Below are positions 1 to 8,488 of a stretch of 34,523 bases of DNA, piece by piece. The notes beneath the pieces were generated by a model. The model saw only the letters and a program-made list of their open reading frames with translations, did not search any database and was not told the origin of the DNA. Numbering within the stretch: the first letter of the stretch is position 1; every line of letters starts with the position of its first letter. The DNA lies in assembly GCF_002086795.1 (NCBI RefSeq), contig NZ_MVIM01000029.1, positions 1 to 34,523 on the forward strand, written 5' to 3'. The position numbers and the translations under genes were made by a program. Source of the stretch: Mycolicibacterium tusciae (GTDB lineage: Bacteria > Actinomycetota > Actinomycetes > Mycobacteriales > Mycobacteriaceae).

Positions 1-129
1 GTCCAGCACGTCGAGCAGTTCGCGGTGGGTCAGCATGTCGAGGTCACAGGCGGCCAACTCGTCATGTGCGGACCGCAGCGCGGCCATCAACACCTGAACC
101 CGAGTCGCCAACATGAGTCGAACATACAT
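1..129 (-). CDS. DUF222/13E12-family (HNH endonuclease type) protein, N-terminal part only
   Basis: Minus-strand reading frame open from an ATG at 129 to the window edge (43 codons). A second in-frame ATG at 114 would remove five residues. The visible peptide contains ATRVQVLMAALRSAHDELAA followed by DLDMLTHRELLDVLD, which resembles the N-terminal helical segment of mycobacterial DUF222 proteins (the 13E12 repeat family, often with a C-terminal HNH nuclease domain). The rest of the gene, including any HNH motif, is outside the window. A near-consensus SOS box overlaps the start, in line with the known LexA control of 13E12 copies in M. tuberculosis. The family call rests on a short stretch, so it is moderate. 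Confidence 0.6.
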   Translation of the reverse strand, partial: MYVRLMLATRVQVLMAALRSAHDELAACDLDMLTHRELLDVLD

Positions 130-133
130 TCGA
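118..133. promoter_or_regulatory. LexA (SOS) box
   Basis: TCGAACATACATTCGA matches the mycobacterial LexA consensus TCGAAC-N4-GTTCGA at 11 of 12 defined positions. It overlaps the upstream start codon (ATG at 129) of the DUF222-type gene, so LexA would block transcription at or near the start. Confidence 0.75.
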
Positions 134-189
134 CCACCGACAGCCAATTCGAAAATGTGACAACTGAAACCAAAGTGACAGAAGAGATT

Positions 190-2685
190 TCAGGTCTGGC
201 TGACCGTGCTGCTTCGGGTCGACACATCCGAGCGCAGCGAATCGAACCGGCTACACAGCCACCTGCGCAGCACCGTGACGACAAACGTCAGCAGCACACC
301 GACGGCTAGTGAGGCGGTGACGCCGAGCGCGGGGTGGCCGTCGAACATCGCGTACACCTGGTAGTGCACCAGATAGGTGTACAGCGACGCCTCCGCAATG
401 ACCCCGATCCCCACCGTCAGCGCGGACGGACACCGGATCGTCGGCACCCAAATGAGCAGGGCGAGACCGGCCATCACCATGACCTCACGCAGGGTGCTGT
501 CGAAATATCCGTGCAGTGCGACGATCAGGGCGACGGTCACGGCAAGGCGCTGCAGCGTCGTCGTAGCCTTCGCGGCCACCCAGCCGATGGCGAAGAACCA
601 GAACGCCAGCATCGTGAACCACGCATCGCGCCCGAGGTTCATCCCGAGGATGTCGTACCGCAGCGCCAAGCCGATGACCAGGAACACGACGGCGATAGTG
701 AAGGGTCGACGCCGTTCGAGCCGATCCATCAGCGGCAACCAGAACAGCAGTGTCAGCCCGACGAGAATCCACACCAGCACTTCGACGAACCACAGTCGGC
801 CCGCGGTCATGCTGTCGTGCGGCCCGAGAAACTTGTTGGCCAGCAACAGGTTTGTCCACGTGTAATGGTCAGTCAGCAGCAGCGCGACCGCCACCCACAA
901 CACCGACGGCACCGCGATCCAGGCGATCGTGTTGCCGAGATGCCGCACCCGGTCGTTACGTGGCACCGGGGTGAGGCAGAACCGGCCGAAGTTGTACCCG
1001 GCGACGGCGAGCAGAATGTGCGCGCCGCCCCACAACTCGAACAGCTCGGCGTGCGACCCGACGATCAGCACGATCGCTGCGGCGCGCAACGCAACGCTGG
1101 TCTCCAGGGACGCCAGCCAGCTGCGTCGCGCCGGCTTCGAGATACTTTCGAGCTGCCGGATCGGCATGCTCTGCCAATTCGACGGAAGCTGGCCGATCGT
1201 CCGCTCGAGCCGCACCGTCATCGTGACGTAGGACAGCGAGTTGCCGCCCAGGTCCACAAAGCTGGCGTCCGGATCGAGCGTGGCGGCCTCGACCTGTAGC
1301 ACATCGGCGAACAGTCCACGCAGATCCGTGGACTGCGGCGGATCGGTCGTGCCCGCCATTCCGCGCACGGTCTCGTAATCGGGCTTGCCCGACGGCAACA
1401 GGGGCAGTTCCTCGACGGTGACGGCACGCACGGCACCCGGGGGCACACCGGCTGCCTCCGCCGCCGCCCGTTGGATCTCGCGATCGTCGTGCTTGCCGGC
1501 GACGGCGACCACAAGGGCGTCGTCATCGCTGGCGCAGAACGACTGCATTCCCTGTGCGCGCAGCGCGGCCTCGATCTGTCCCAGATCGATACGCAGGCCA
1601 TACATCTTCACGAATCGGCTGTTGCGGCCGACGATCTCGTACAGCCCGTCGGCGCAGAGTCGGGCGATGTCGCCGGTGCGCAGCGTCTCGACTGTCTTGC
1701 CGAGCTCCAGGTCGGTGGGTCCGTGCGCGTAACCCATCATCACATTGGGGCCGCGGTAGACCAGCTCGCCGACGTCGTCGCCGGTCCAGCCGTCCAATGG
1801 TTCGATGGAGAACGATCCACCGCGGATGGGGCGGCCGATGGCATTCGGGCGGGACAACGCGAGTTCCGATGGTAGATACGACATCCGGGCCGTTGCCTCG
1901 GTGGCTCCGTACATCACGAACAGCTCGAAGCCTGCATCCTGCGCGAGCTCCGCGAATTTGCGGACCCGCTCGGGTGGCATTCTTCCGCCGGCCTGGGTGA
2001 CGTAGCGCAGATCGGGTAGGTCCTTGGCGTCGAACCCGACGCTGTCGAGCAGTTCGAACGTGTAAGGCACGCCCGCAAACGACGTTCCGTGGTGCCGGCG
2101 GAAAAGCCGCCAGAACTCCTCGTCGACCACGGAGCGGTCGGTCAGTATCAGGCCGGCGCCTGCGAGCAGATGGCTGTGGATCACCGACAGTCCATAGCAA
2201 TATGACATCGGCAGTGTGGTTGCAGCCCTGTCGGTTTCGCGGATACCCAGGTACTCGGCGATGACCGAGGCGTTGGCGACGAGATTCGTGTGCGAGAGTC
2301 GTACGAGTTTCGGGGAACCGGTGCTGCCGGACGTCGACATCAGTAGCGCGAGGTCGTCGTGCATCTGGCGTTCGTCGTGGTGGTGGACGCGGATTCCGCT
2401 GTCGTCGATGACGATGTCGGGCTGGTAGGTCTCTTCGATCGCGGTGTGGTCGCGTCGTTCAGCGACGGGTAGTACGACGTGGTTTGCCGCCAGGGCGCCG
2501 AGATAGTAGACCAGCGTCGAGATGTCGTTGCGCGTTTCGAGAAGTACAAGCCGGCGCGGACCGTCAAGTGCCTGGACGGCGTCGGCGACCCGGTCCGCGA
2601 GCTCGAGGTAGGTCAGTTGCGCGGCATCGGTGAGAACCGCGACACGCTCGCCGTGGCCCCGCAGATGCTCGATGAGCGACCTCAC
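190..2685 (-). CDS. Adenylation-carrier-membrane acyltransferase fusion protein
   Basis: 831-residue three-part protein. (1) AMP-forming adenylation domain, about 1-445: P-loop STSGSTGSPK at 117-126, YGATE at 259-263, TGD near 337, and catalytic lysine K434 in LPSGKPD. (2) Carrier domain, about 450-515, with phosphopantetheine serine S483 in DLGGNSLS. (3) Hydrophobic acyltransferase-3-like domain, about 525-810, with many predicted membrane spans and R534-x10-H544, the pattern typical of active AT3 enzymes. Inference: a carboxylic acid is activated, loaded on the enzyme's own carrier and passed by the membrane domain to an acceptor at or across the membrane. The adenylation segment SYCYGLSVIHSHL resembles acyl/aryl-acid ligases more than alpha-amino-acid domains. 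The GTG start overlaps the stop of the iron ATPase gene (GTGA), so it is translationally coupled to the transporter. Substrate and acceptor are unknown. Confidence 0.85.
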   Translation of the reverse strand: MRSLIEHLRGHGERVAVLTDAAQLTYLELADRVADAVQALDGPRRLVLLETRNDISTLVYYLGALAANHVVLPVAERRDHTAIEETYQPDIVIDDSGIRVHHHDERQMHDDLALLMSTSGSTGSPKLVRLSHTNLVANASVIAEYLGIRETDRAATTLPMSYCYGLSVIHSHLLAGAGLILTDRSVVDEEFWRLFRRHHGTSFAGVPYTFELLDSVGFDAKDLPDLRYVTQAGGRMPPERVRKFAELAQDAGFELFVMYGATEATARMSYLPSELALSRPNAIGRPIRGGSFSIEPLDGWTGDDVGELVYRGPNVMMGYAHGPTDLELGKTVETLRTGDIARLCADGLYEIVGRNSRFVKMYGLRIDLGQIEAALRAQGMQSFCASDDDALVVAVAGKHDDREIQRAAAEAAGVPPGAVRAVTVEELPLLPSGKPDYETVRGMAGTTDPPQSTDLRGLFADVLQVEAATLDPDASFVDLGGNSLSYVTMTVRLERTIGQLPSNWQSMPIRQLESISKPARRSWLASLETSVALRAAAIVLIVGSHAELFELWGGAHILLAVAGYNFGRFCLTPVPRNDRVRHLGNTIAWIAVPSVLWVAVALLLTDHYTWTNLLLANKFLGPHDSMTAGRLWFVEVLVWILVGLTLLFWLPLMDRLERRRPFTIAVVFLVIGLALRYDILGMNLGRDAWFTMLAFWFFAIGWVAAKATTTLQRLAVTVALIVALHGYFDSTLREVMVMAGLALLIWVPTIRCPSALTVGIGVIAEASLYTYLVHYQVYAMFDGHPALGVTASLAVGVLLTFVVTVLRRWLCSRFDSLRSDVSTRSSTVSQT

Positions 2686-3725
2686 GTGAACACGACTCCG
2701 TTGCCCACCACCTCGATACGCACCTTCGCGTCGATCGATGGGGGCTCGAGGCTGTTCTGGCGCACGATGATCGGCTCGACGTCGCCTGCGGGGTCGATGG
2801 TCAGCAGGACGTCGTGGCCGAGGAACTCGACGGCCAGCACCCTGCCGACGCCGTCCAGCTCACCGCTGTCCGAAACGACCTTCGCCACCAGCTGTTCGGG
2901 CCGCAGCAACAGCGTGCCCGGCCCGTCGTCAGCGCGCACGGCGACCCGTCCGATGGCGCAGTCGGCGAACCCGGACGCGACGACGCACGGCAGCGTGATG
3001 CTGTCGCCGAGGAACTCGGCCGTGAAGCGATCACCGGGTTGCCGGTACACCGACTGCGGCGAGCCGACCTGGGTGAACCGGCCGTCGCGCATCACCGCGA
3101 CCTGGTCGGCGATCGACAGCGCCTCCTCCTGGTCGTGGGTCACCAGCAGCGACGTGATGCCCGCATCGGCGAGCAGGCCCGCGACCACCTTTCTGGTGGA
3201 CGCGCGCAGTCCGGTGTCCAGGGCGGTGAAGGGCTCGTCGAGCAGCATCAATACCGGCTGTCGCGCCAGTGCCCGGGCCAGTGCGACGCGCTGCTGCTGT
3301 CCGCCGGAGAGCTGGTCCGGTCGGCGATCGGCGAATGACGGGTCGAGCGAAACGGTTTCGAGAAGTTCGCTGATACGGTTACGCACTTTGTCGCGGCCCT
3401 CGCGGCGGATCCCGTAGGCGATGTTCTGGCCGACGGTCAGGTGGGGGAAAAGCGCCCCGTCTTGCGCGACATATCCGATACGGCGCCGGTGCGGTGCCAC
3501 CGCGCGTTTGGCGCTCGCGACCTGGCGGCCGTCGATCGTTATCGTTCCCTCGCCGGGAGTCTCGAAACCGGCGATGAGCCGCAGCAGTGTCGTCTTCCCG
3601 CAGCCCGAAGCGCCGACAACCGCAGTGGTGCTGCCCTTCTCGAGCTGGAGGTCGATGTGGTCGAGCACGACATGGCCGTTGAAGGACTTCGCGAGTCCCC
3701 GAATATCGACCATCACCTCGCTCAC
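2682..3725 (-). CDS. fbpC: Ferric iron ABC transporter, ATP-binding protein
   Basis: 347 residues. Walker A GASGCGKT at 38-45, Q-loop in YVAQDGALFPHL, signature LSGGQQQRVA, and Walker B LMLLDEP followed by the D-loop TALD. The C-terminal third (from about 240) fits the TOBE-type regulatory extension of the FbpC/PotA class. It would energise Fe3+ import with the permease and binding protein upstream. It starts with GTG overlapping the permease stop by four bases (GTGA), and its own stop overlaps the next gene's GTG in the same way. The iron assignment comes from the binding protein and the upstream IdeR box, because the ATPase alone cannot distinguish iron from other substrates. Confidence 0.9.
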   Translation of the reverse strand: MSEVMVDIRGLAKSFNGHVVLDHIDLQLEKGSTTAVVGASGCGKTTLLRLIAGFETPGEGTITIDGRQVASAKRAVAPHRRRIGYVAQDGALFPHLTVGQNIAYGIRREGRDKVRNRISELLETVSLDPSFADRRPDQLSGGQQQRVALARALARQPVLMLLDEPFTALDTGLRASTRKVVAGLLADAGITSLLVTHDQEEALSIADQVAVMRDGRFTQVGSPQSVYRQPGDRFTAEFLGDSITLPCVVASGFADCAIGRVAVRADDGPGTLLLRPEQLVAKVVSDSGELDGVGRVLAVEFLGHDVLLTIDPAGDVEPIIVRQNSLEPPSIDAKVRIEVVGNGVVFT

Positions 3726-5299
3726 AGTGCGGCCACTTTCATCGACTGACGGAAGAGCAGGACGGTCACGGGTATGGCCAACAGCACCAACACCATTGCG
3801 TAAGGCGCGGCGGCTGCGTAGTCGAGTTCGCTACTCCACGACCAGAACATCATCGACAACGTTCTGGTGCCAGTCGGCGCCAGCAGCAATGTCGCGGTCA
3901 ATTCGGTTGCCACGGCGACGAATACCATGCATGCACCGGCGGCGGCGGCGGGGGCGGTGAGCCGCAGCGTCACCCGGACGAACGTTTCCGACGCCGACGC
4001 ACCAAGCGACCGGGACGCTTCCTCCAGGCTCGGCGGAACCTGGGCGAGACCGGCCCGGACGTTGACCAGTGCCCGCGGCATGAACAGCAGGACGTAGGCG
4101 CACACGATCAGCGGGACGCTTTGATAGAGCGGTCGCATGTAATGAATCGCGACGGTGACCAGTGCGAGCGCGGTGACAATACCCGGCAGGGCGCTGGTGA
4201 CGTAGTTGGCGCCCTCGACTGTGCGGGCGAGCACTCCGCTCGACCGCACCGCGACCCATGCCACGGGGAAGGCCAGAACTGTGGTGACGATCGCCGCGGT
4301 GCTCGCCAGCCCGATGGTCTGGCCGAGCGAATTGCCGAGTTCGGCGAAGTCCCACACGTCGGCGCCGCCGATCCACAGCCAGCGCAGCAGCGTCCAGATC
4401 GGAACGCCCAGCGACAGCACTGCGACGGCGGTCGCTGCGAGTAGAGCGGGGATTATGCTGCGGCCCAGATGGTTTGGCGTAGCGGCGCGCGGCGAGCCAG
4501 ATCCAATTCTGGCGAATCGGACTTTGCCGCGCGCAACCGCTTCCACGGTGAGGAGTACCAGGCACAGGACGACGAGAACTCCGGCGAGCATGCTGCCCGC
4601 AGCACCGTCGAAAGTGGCCTGAAACTGTTGGAAGATCGCGACGGTGAACGTGTCGAACCGGATCATTGCGAACGCGCCGAATTCCGAGAGTAGATGCAGA
4701 CCCACGAGCAGTCCGCCGCCCAGGATCGCCAACCGCAATTGTGGAAGAACGACGCGTAAGAACACACCCGTCGAGCCCGATCCGAGTGCGCGTGCGGACT
4801 CCTCGACCGCAGGGTCGAGTCGGCGCAGGGTCGCCGCGACGGGCAGGTACATGAACGGGAAGTACGACAGCGTGGTGATGAGGACTCCCGCCCACAACCC
4901 GTGGATCGACGGGACGACACCGACCCAGGCGTAGCTGTTGACGAAGGCCGGAACAGCCAGTGGCGCAACGAACAACGGGCGCCAAAACCCCCGGCCGGGA
5001 AGGTCGGTCCGCTCCGTCAGCCACGCGAGGCCGACGCCGATCAGTACGCAGAGCGGCACCGTGACGATCACCAGCGCGACGGTGTTGAACAGCAGTTCAC
5101 CGACCCGAGGCCGGACCACCAACTCGTAGGCGCGCGTCCACCCGACCGACACCGTTCCCCACACCACATAGCCCAGCGGAATGCAGGTGGCGGCAACCAG
5201 AACCGCGACGGTTGCAGAAACCAGCGGACCCGGCCTCGCGGTCGCCTCGGACCGCGGGGACCCCGCAGCGGGCGCCGGAATGGGGGGAGCAGCAATCAC
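3722..5299 (-). CDS. fbpB: Ferric iron ABC transporter, two-module permease
   Basis: 525-residue integral membrane protein built of two consecutive permease modules, about 12 predicted membrane helices, as in FbpB/CysW-type iron permeases. Two EAA loops are visible, starting EESARALGSGS in the first half and EEASRSLGASAS in the second; these contact the ATPase. Start is GTG at 5299, immediately after the TAG of the binding-protein gene with no intervening base, and the end overlaps the ATPase gene. It would move Fe3+ delivered by the lipoprotein across the cytoplasmic membrane. Confidence 0.9.
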   Translation of the reverse strand: MIAAPPIPAPAAGSPRSEATARPGPLVSATVAVLVAATCIPLGYVVWGTVSVGWTRAYELVVRPRVGELLFNTVALVIVTVPLCVLIGVGLAWLTERTDLPGRGFWRPLFVAPLAVPAFVNSYAWVGVVPSIHGLWAGVLITTLSYFPFMYLPVAATLRRLDPAVEESARALGSGSTGVFLRVVLPQLRLAILGGGLLVGLHLLSEFGAFAMIRFDTFTVAIFQQFQATFDGAAGSMLAGVLVVLCLVLLTVEAVARGKVRFARIGSGSPRAATPNHLGRSIIPALLAATAVAVLSLGVPIWTLLRWLWIGGADVWDFAELGNSLGQTIGLASTAAIVTTVLAFPVAWVAVRSSGVLARTVEGANYVTSALPGIVTALALVTVAIHYMRPLYQSVPLIVCAYVLLFMPRALVNVRAGLAQVPPSLEEASRSLGASASETFVRVTLRLTAPAAAAGACMVFVAVATELTATLLLAPTGTRTLSMMFWSWSSELDYAAAAPYAMVLVLLAIPVTVLLFRQSMKVAAL

Positions 5300-6316
5300 C
5301 TACAGCAAGCCCGCCTTCGTCATCAGATCCGTCACCTGCGCGGAGTTCAGCGTCGACGGGTCCACCGTGGGTGCCTGCAGCGTGTCCAACGGCGGCAGCG
5401 CGGCGTTGGCGGGCACGCCGCTGGCGACCGGATACTCGAACGAGGTGCCCTTCTCCAACACCTCCTGGCCCGTCTTGCCGGTGATGAACCGGATGAACTG
5501 CTGGGCCTCGTCCTTCTTCTTGCTCGACTCGAGCACGCCGCCGCCGGACAGGCTCACGAACGCGCCGGGATCCTCGTTCTTGAAGTAGTGCAGCGCCGTA
5601 TTCGCGCTCATCTCTTTGGTTTTCGACTGATCGCGGAACCAGTAGTAGTGGTAGATCACGCCACCATCGACCTCGCCCGAGTTGACCGCCTTCAGCGTGG
5701 CGATGTTGTCGCTGTACAACGTCGCGCCGGACTTCATCGCCGCGAGCCACTTTGCGGTTTCGGCCTCCCCCTTGAGCTGGAGCAGCGCCGCGACGATGGC
5801 CTGGAAGTCAGCCTTAGTCGGGGGAGCGCCCCACCGGCCTTTCCATTCGGGATTCTGCAGGTCCACCAGCGACTTCGGCAGCTGATCCGGCGACAGCTTG
5901 GAGGTGTTGTAGACAAACACGGTGCTGCGCGCCGCGACACCCGTCCACTTGCCGGTGGCCGGGCGGTACTGCTCTGGAACCTGATCAAGAGTCGCTTGAT
6001 CGAGATCGGCGAACAGTCCCGCCTTTTCGACCGCCGCCATCGCCGGCGAGTTCTCCGTCAGGAACACGTCGGCGGAAGATGCGGCGCCCTCGGCCACCAG
6101 CTGGTTACCCAGCTCGGTGTCGCCGCCCTGGCGATACGTGACCTTGATGCCGGTCTCTTTCGTGAACGCGTCGATCCACTCTTTGGTCAGCGACTCGTGC
6201 TGAGCGTTGTAGATCAGTAACTCGTCACTCTCGTCCGAACCCGAGCACGACGTCGCTCCCAGCACGACGGCAACGGTCGACACGAGTGCGGCGATCCGGC
6301 TCCAACGGTGGCGCAT
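5300..6316 (-). CDS. fbpA: Ferric iron-binding lipoprotein of ABC transporter
   Basis: 338 residues. A signal sequence with basic N-terminus and hydrophobic core ends in a lipobox-like GATSC, so C24 is the likely lipidated residue. The mature part carries the iron ligands of the FbpA class: YNAQH (H40), E68 in TELG, and the tyrosine pair Y224-Y225 in YHYYWFR. These parallel the His, Glu and Tyr-Tyr ligands known for Neisseria FbpA, which makes Fe3+ the likely cargo. An AAGGA ribosome site precedes the ATG at 6316. It is the first gene of the operon, with an IdeR box 34 bases upstream. Confidence 0.9.
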   Translation of the reverse strand: MRHRWSRIAALVSTVAVVLGATSCSGSDESDELLIYNAQHESLTKEWIDAFTKETGIKVTYRQGGDTELGNQLVAEGAASSADVFLTENSPAMAAVEKAGLFADLDQATLDQVPEQYRPATGKWTGVAARSTVFVYNTSKLSPDQLPKSLVDLQNPEWKGRWGAPPTKADFQAIVAALLQLKGEAETAKWLAAMKSGATLYSDNIATLKAVNSGEVDGGVIYHYYWFRDQSKTKEMSANTALHYFKNEDPGAFVSLSGGGVLESSKKKDEAQQFIRFITGKTGQEVLEKGTSFEYPVASGVPANAALPPLDTLQAPTVDPSTLNSAQVTDLMTKAGLL

Positions 6317-6349
6317 TCAGGCGGTCCTTCCCGCGCCAACCCGGCGCAT

Positions 6350-6368
6350 TTAGCTGAGGTTTACCTAA
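6350..6368. promoter_or_regulatory. IdeR iron box shared by divergent iron genes
   Basis: TTAGCTGAGGTTTACCTAA matches the mycobacterial IdeR consensus TTAGGTTAGGCTAACCTAA at 15 of 19 positions, with the outer TTAG and CCTAA intact. It lies in the 186-bp gap between the fbp operon (minus) and the haemophore gene (plus). A TATGTT on the minus strand just upstream (6377-6372) could be the fbp -10 element, which would put the box over the start point. A weak half-site, GTAGGTTGG, occurs at 6453-6461, nearer the haemophore gene. Expected effect: repression in high iron. Confidence 0.8.
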
Positions 6369-6502
6369 ATGAACATACCCTGCCCCCTTGGGCTGCGGGG
6401 CCGTGTGCCCACCGTTTTTCATGCTCAGAGCAGTTTCTCGACGGGGTGCCGGGTAGGTTGGCCCTGAAAATGATCCGTCGGCATCGACCTTGAGGACATC
6501 GC

Positions 6503-6892
6503 ATGAACAAGTCAACCAAAATCACACGCTCGCGAGTCGTCGGAGTCGCCGCCGCATGTGCTCTCGGGGTCTCGGTGGCCGTCGTCACCGCGCCGATGGC
6601 CAGTGCCGCAGACTGCACCGCCAGCGGGCTCGCCGTGACCGCCGGTGGTGTGCTCGCCGAGGCGGGCGGCTACCTCGCCGGCCATCCCGGTGCCAACAAC
6701 GTCCTCACCGCGGCCGCCACGCAGCCGGCCGACGTGGCGCGCAGCAACGTACGGGGTTACTTCATGGGCAACCCCGGTGAATTCCTGGACCTGTCGCGCA
6801 TCGCGAGCCCATTGAAGGACCTGCGTAACCAGTGCGGCATCGCCATCACGCCCGCCCAGTTCGCGACACTGTTCGACGCGATGGAGGTCTGA
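6503..6892 (+). CDS. Secreted haemophore-type haem-binding protein
   Basis: 129 residues. The N-terminus is a classical signal peptide (basic MNKSTKITRSR, hydrophobic core, cut after ASA at 35). The mature part of about 94 residues matches the mycobacterial haemophore family (Rv0203-like), including the stretch SNVRGYFMGNPGEFLDLSRI. C38 and C111 probably form a disulfide. Y57 and H61 keep the Tyr-x3-His spacing reported for haem ligands in Rv0203, but no histidine sits near the position of the third Rv0203 ligand. A GAGGA ribosome site is six bases before the ATG. It is divergent from the fbp operon and shares the IdeR box region, which supports a haem-iron role. Whether it binds haem is inferred. 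Confidence 0.8.
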   Translation: MNKSTKITRSRVVGVAAACALGVSVAVVTAPMASAADCTASGLAVTAGGVLAEAGGYLAGHPGANNVLTAAATQPADVARSNVRGYFMGNPGEFLDLSRIASPLKDLRNQCGIAITPAQFATLFDAMEV

Positions 6893-6963
6893 TCGGCCGA
6901 TGAGTTTCGGTGGCGCGGGTAGTCGTTCTATTGACCGTTTCCGGAACATCGAAGGGAGAGCCG

Positions 6964-7665
6964 ATGAGTACTGAGGCGACGACGACAGCGGGCAAGCCTC
7001 CGGTGGTCGACGATCAGACGTGGCGCGCCGCACTGGACGACCTACGGCGCCGCGAGAAAGCAGCGACGCGCGAGCTCGATGCGATCGCCGCGGCGCGCAG
7101 ACGGCTGCCGATGGTGAAGATGGACGACTACACGCTGGCCGGTGCCGACGGTCCAGTCCGGCTCGTCGACATCTTCGACGGGCGGACGCAGCTCATCACC
7201 TACCACCACATGTGGGAAGACGGCGCTGAATGGCAGTGCGGCGGCTGCACCGGTTTCACCTCGCAATTCACCCGGCTGGAGTTCCTCGACAATTACGACG
7301 CCCGGTTCGTGATCGTCACGAACGGGCCGATCGAGGAGGCGCTGGCCTACCGCGAGAAGGTCGGAAACCGGATGGAGTGGTACTCCGCGGCGGGTACGTC
7401 GTTCGGTGCCGACGTCGATGCCGCGCCGGGCGAAGGGTTCGGAGTCAACGTGTTCCTGCGCGACGGCGACACCGTCTACCGGACCTGGCACACCAACGGG
7501 CGCGGCACCGAGCAGCTCAGTCACTCTTTCGCGTTGATCGATCTGCTGCCGTACGGCCGGCAGGAGGAATGGCAGGACTCGCCCGACGGCTGGCCGTCAC
7601 GGCCGACGTACTCGGGCTGGCTGGACAGCCCGGACATCGCGCGGGCTTACGGCAGCGGCGGCTGA
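6964..7665 (+). CDS. DUF899 thioredoxin-like protein
   Basis: 233 residues from the ATG at 6964, which is preceded by AAGGGAG; an upstream GTG-type extension of 18 residues (6910) lacks a good site and is not used. The protein fits DUF899: an N-terminal helical part rich in Arg/Glu (about 15-50), then a thioredoxin-like fold with TYHHMWEDG and QCGGC (C92, C95), ending in WPSRPTYSGW. The CxxC pair suggests redox chemistry, but the activity of the family is not established. It follows the haemophore gene by 71 bases on the same strand and converges with the DUF1206 gene, with only four bases between the stops. Confidence 0.8.
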   Translation: MSTEATTTAGKPPVVDDQTWRAALDDLRRREKAATRELDAIAAARRRLPMVKMDDYTLAGADGPVRLVDIFDGRTQLITYHHMWEDGAEWQCGGCTGFTSQFTRLEFLDNYDARFVIVTNGPIEEALAYREKVGNRMEWYSAAGTSFGADVDAAPGEGFGVNVFLRDGDTVYRTWHTNGRGTEQLSHSFALIDLLPYGRQEEWQDSPDGWPSRPTYSGWLDSPDIARAYGSGG

Positions 7666-7669
7666 CCCG

Positions 7670-8488
7670 TCACATTCGGCCGTAGCGACCGCGTACGAAG
7701 TTGTACACGCCGAATGCGGCGATGCCGAGCGCGGCGAGGATGAGCAGGAACTTGCCGAACGGTGCCTGGCCGAGGGTCTTCACCGCGGCGTCGAGGCCGG
7801 CCGCCTTCGAGGGGTCGGCCTGCAGCGTCGCGACGATCACCAGTAGGCCCGCGCCGGCCAACACCAGCCCTTTGGCGACGTAGCCACTGATCCCGACGGC
7901 TTTGATCCAGGTGCCGTCCGAGACGCGCAGGTCCTTGAAGAACTTCTGGACCACGCCCTTGTAGACGTGGTAGCCGCCCACCCCGACGAGTCCGAGCCCG
8001 ACGGCGATGAGAAGCGTCTTGCCCCAGCCGGATTGCATCAACTGCGCGCTCATCCCGCTGTTCTGCTGACTGCTCTGCTGACCGCTGCCCATGGCGAAGC
8101 GGGCCGCCGAGAGCGCGATGGCGAAGTTCACGATTGCCAGTCCCGCGGCCTTCCCCCGTTTCCAGGCAGGTGTGTCGTCCCGGTTGGCTCCGGACCCTTC
8201 ACCCGGTTTGGATCCGACGATTGCCTCGGCAACACGCCATAGACCAAGTGCGACAAGGCCGATCGCGGCCACCCAAAGGATCAACTTGCCACCGGTCTGG
8301 GCGGCCAGGGTCGCAAGGGCACCGGACTGATCCGCATTACCGCCTGACCCGAAGGCGATCTGAAGGACGATGTAGCCGACAAGAAGGTGCAGCACACCGC
8401 TGACGACGAAGCCCGCGCGGGCGGTGTATTCGAACGCGTCGCTGTCGGTCGCGCGATCAGCCGCGCCATGGAGGGACTTGTTGGCCAT
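7670..8488 (-). CDS. DUF1206 membrane protein
   Basis: 272 residues. The sequence shows three related units, each with two hydrophobic segments (about 25-90, 112-180 and 195-265), giving six predicted membrane spans. The units share GFV/GYVAKGLV-type starts followed by glycine- and alanine-rich helices, as in DUF1206 proteins of actinobacteria. The first loop contains GSGGNADQSGALATLA, typical of the family. Function is unknown. It is divergent from yraN across a 122-bp gap. Confidence 0.8.
   Translation of the reverse strand: MANKSLHGAADRATDSDAFEYTARAGFVVSGVLHLLVGYIVLQIAFGSGGNADQSGALATLAAQTGGKLILWVAAIGLVALGLWRVAEAIVGSKPGEGSGANRDDTPAWKRGKAAGLAIVNFAIALSAARFAMGSGQQSSQQNSGMSAQLMQSGWGKTLLIAVGLGLVGVGGYHVYKGVVQKFFKDLRVSDGTWIKAVGISGYVAKGLVLAGAGLLVIVATLQADPSKAAGLDAAVKTLGQAPFGKFLLILAALGIAAFGVYNFVRGRYGRM

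Noticed and set aside
334..1299. 321-codon plus-strand open frame opposite the acyltransferase domain
   Set aside because: Composition dominated by Arg, His, Gln and Pro; antisense to a membrane domain with clear hydrophobic segments.
4901..6220. 439-codon plus-strand open frame opposite fbpA/fbpB
   Set aside because: It is antisense to genes with intact functional motifs, is rich in Arg/Gln/His as expected for a shadow frame in GC-rich DNA, and matches no family.
6453..6471. Second IdeR box near the haemophore gene
   Set aside because: Only the left half fits (about 9 of 19 positions), so it is mentioned as a half-site but not called.
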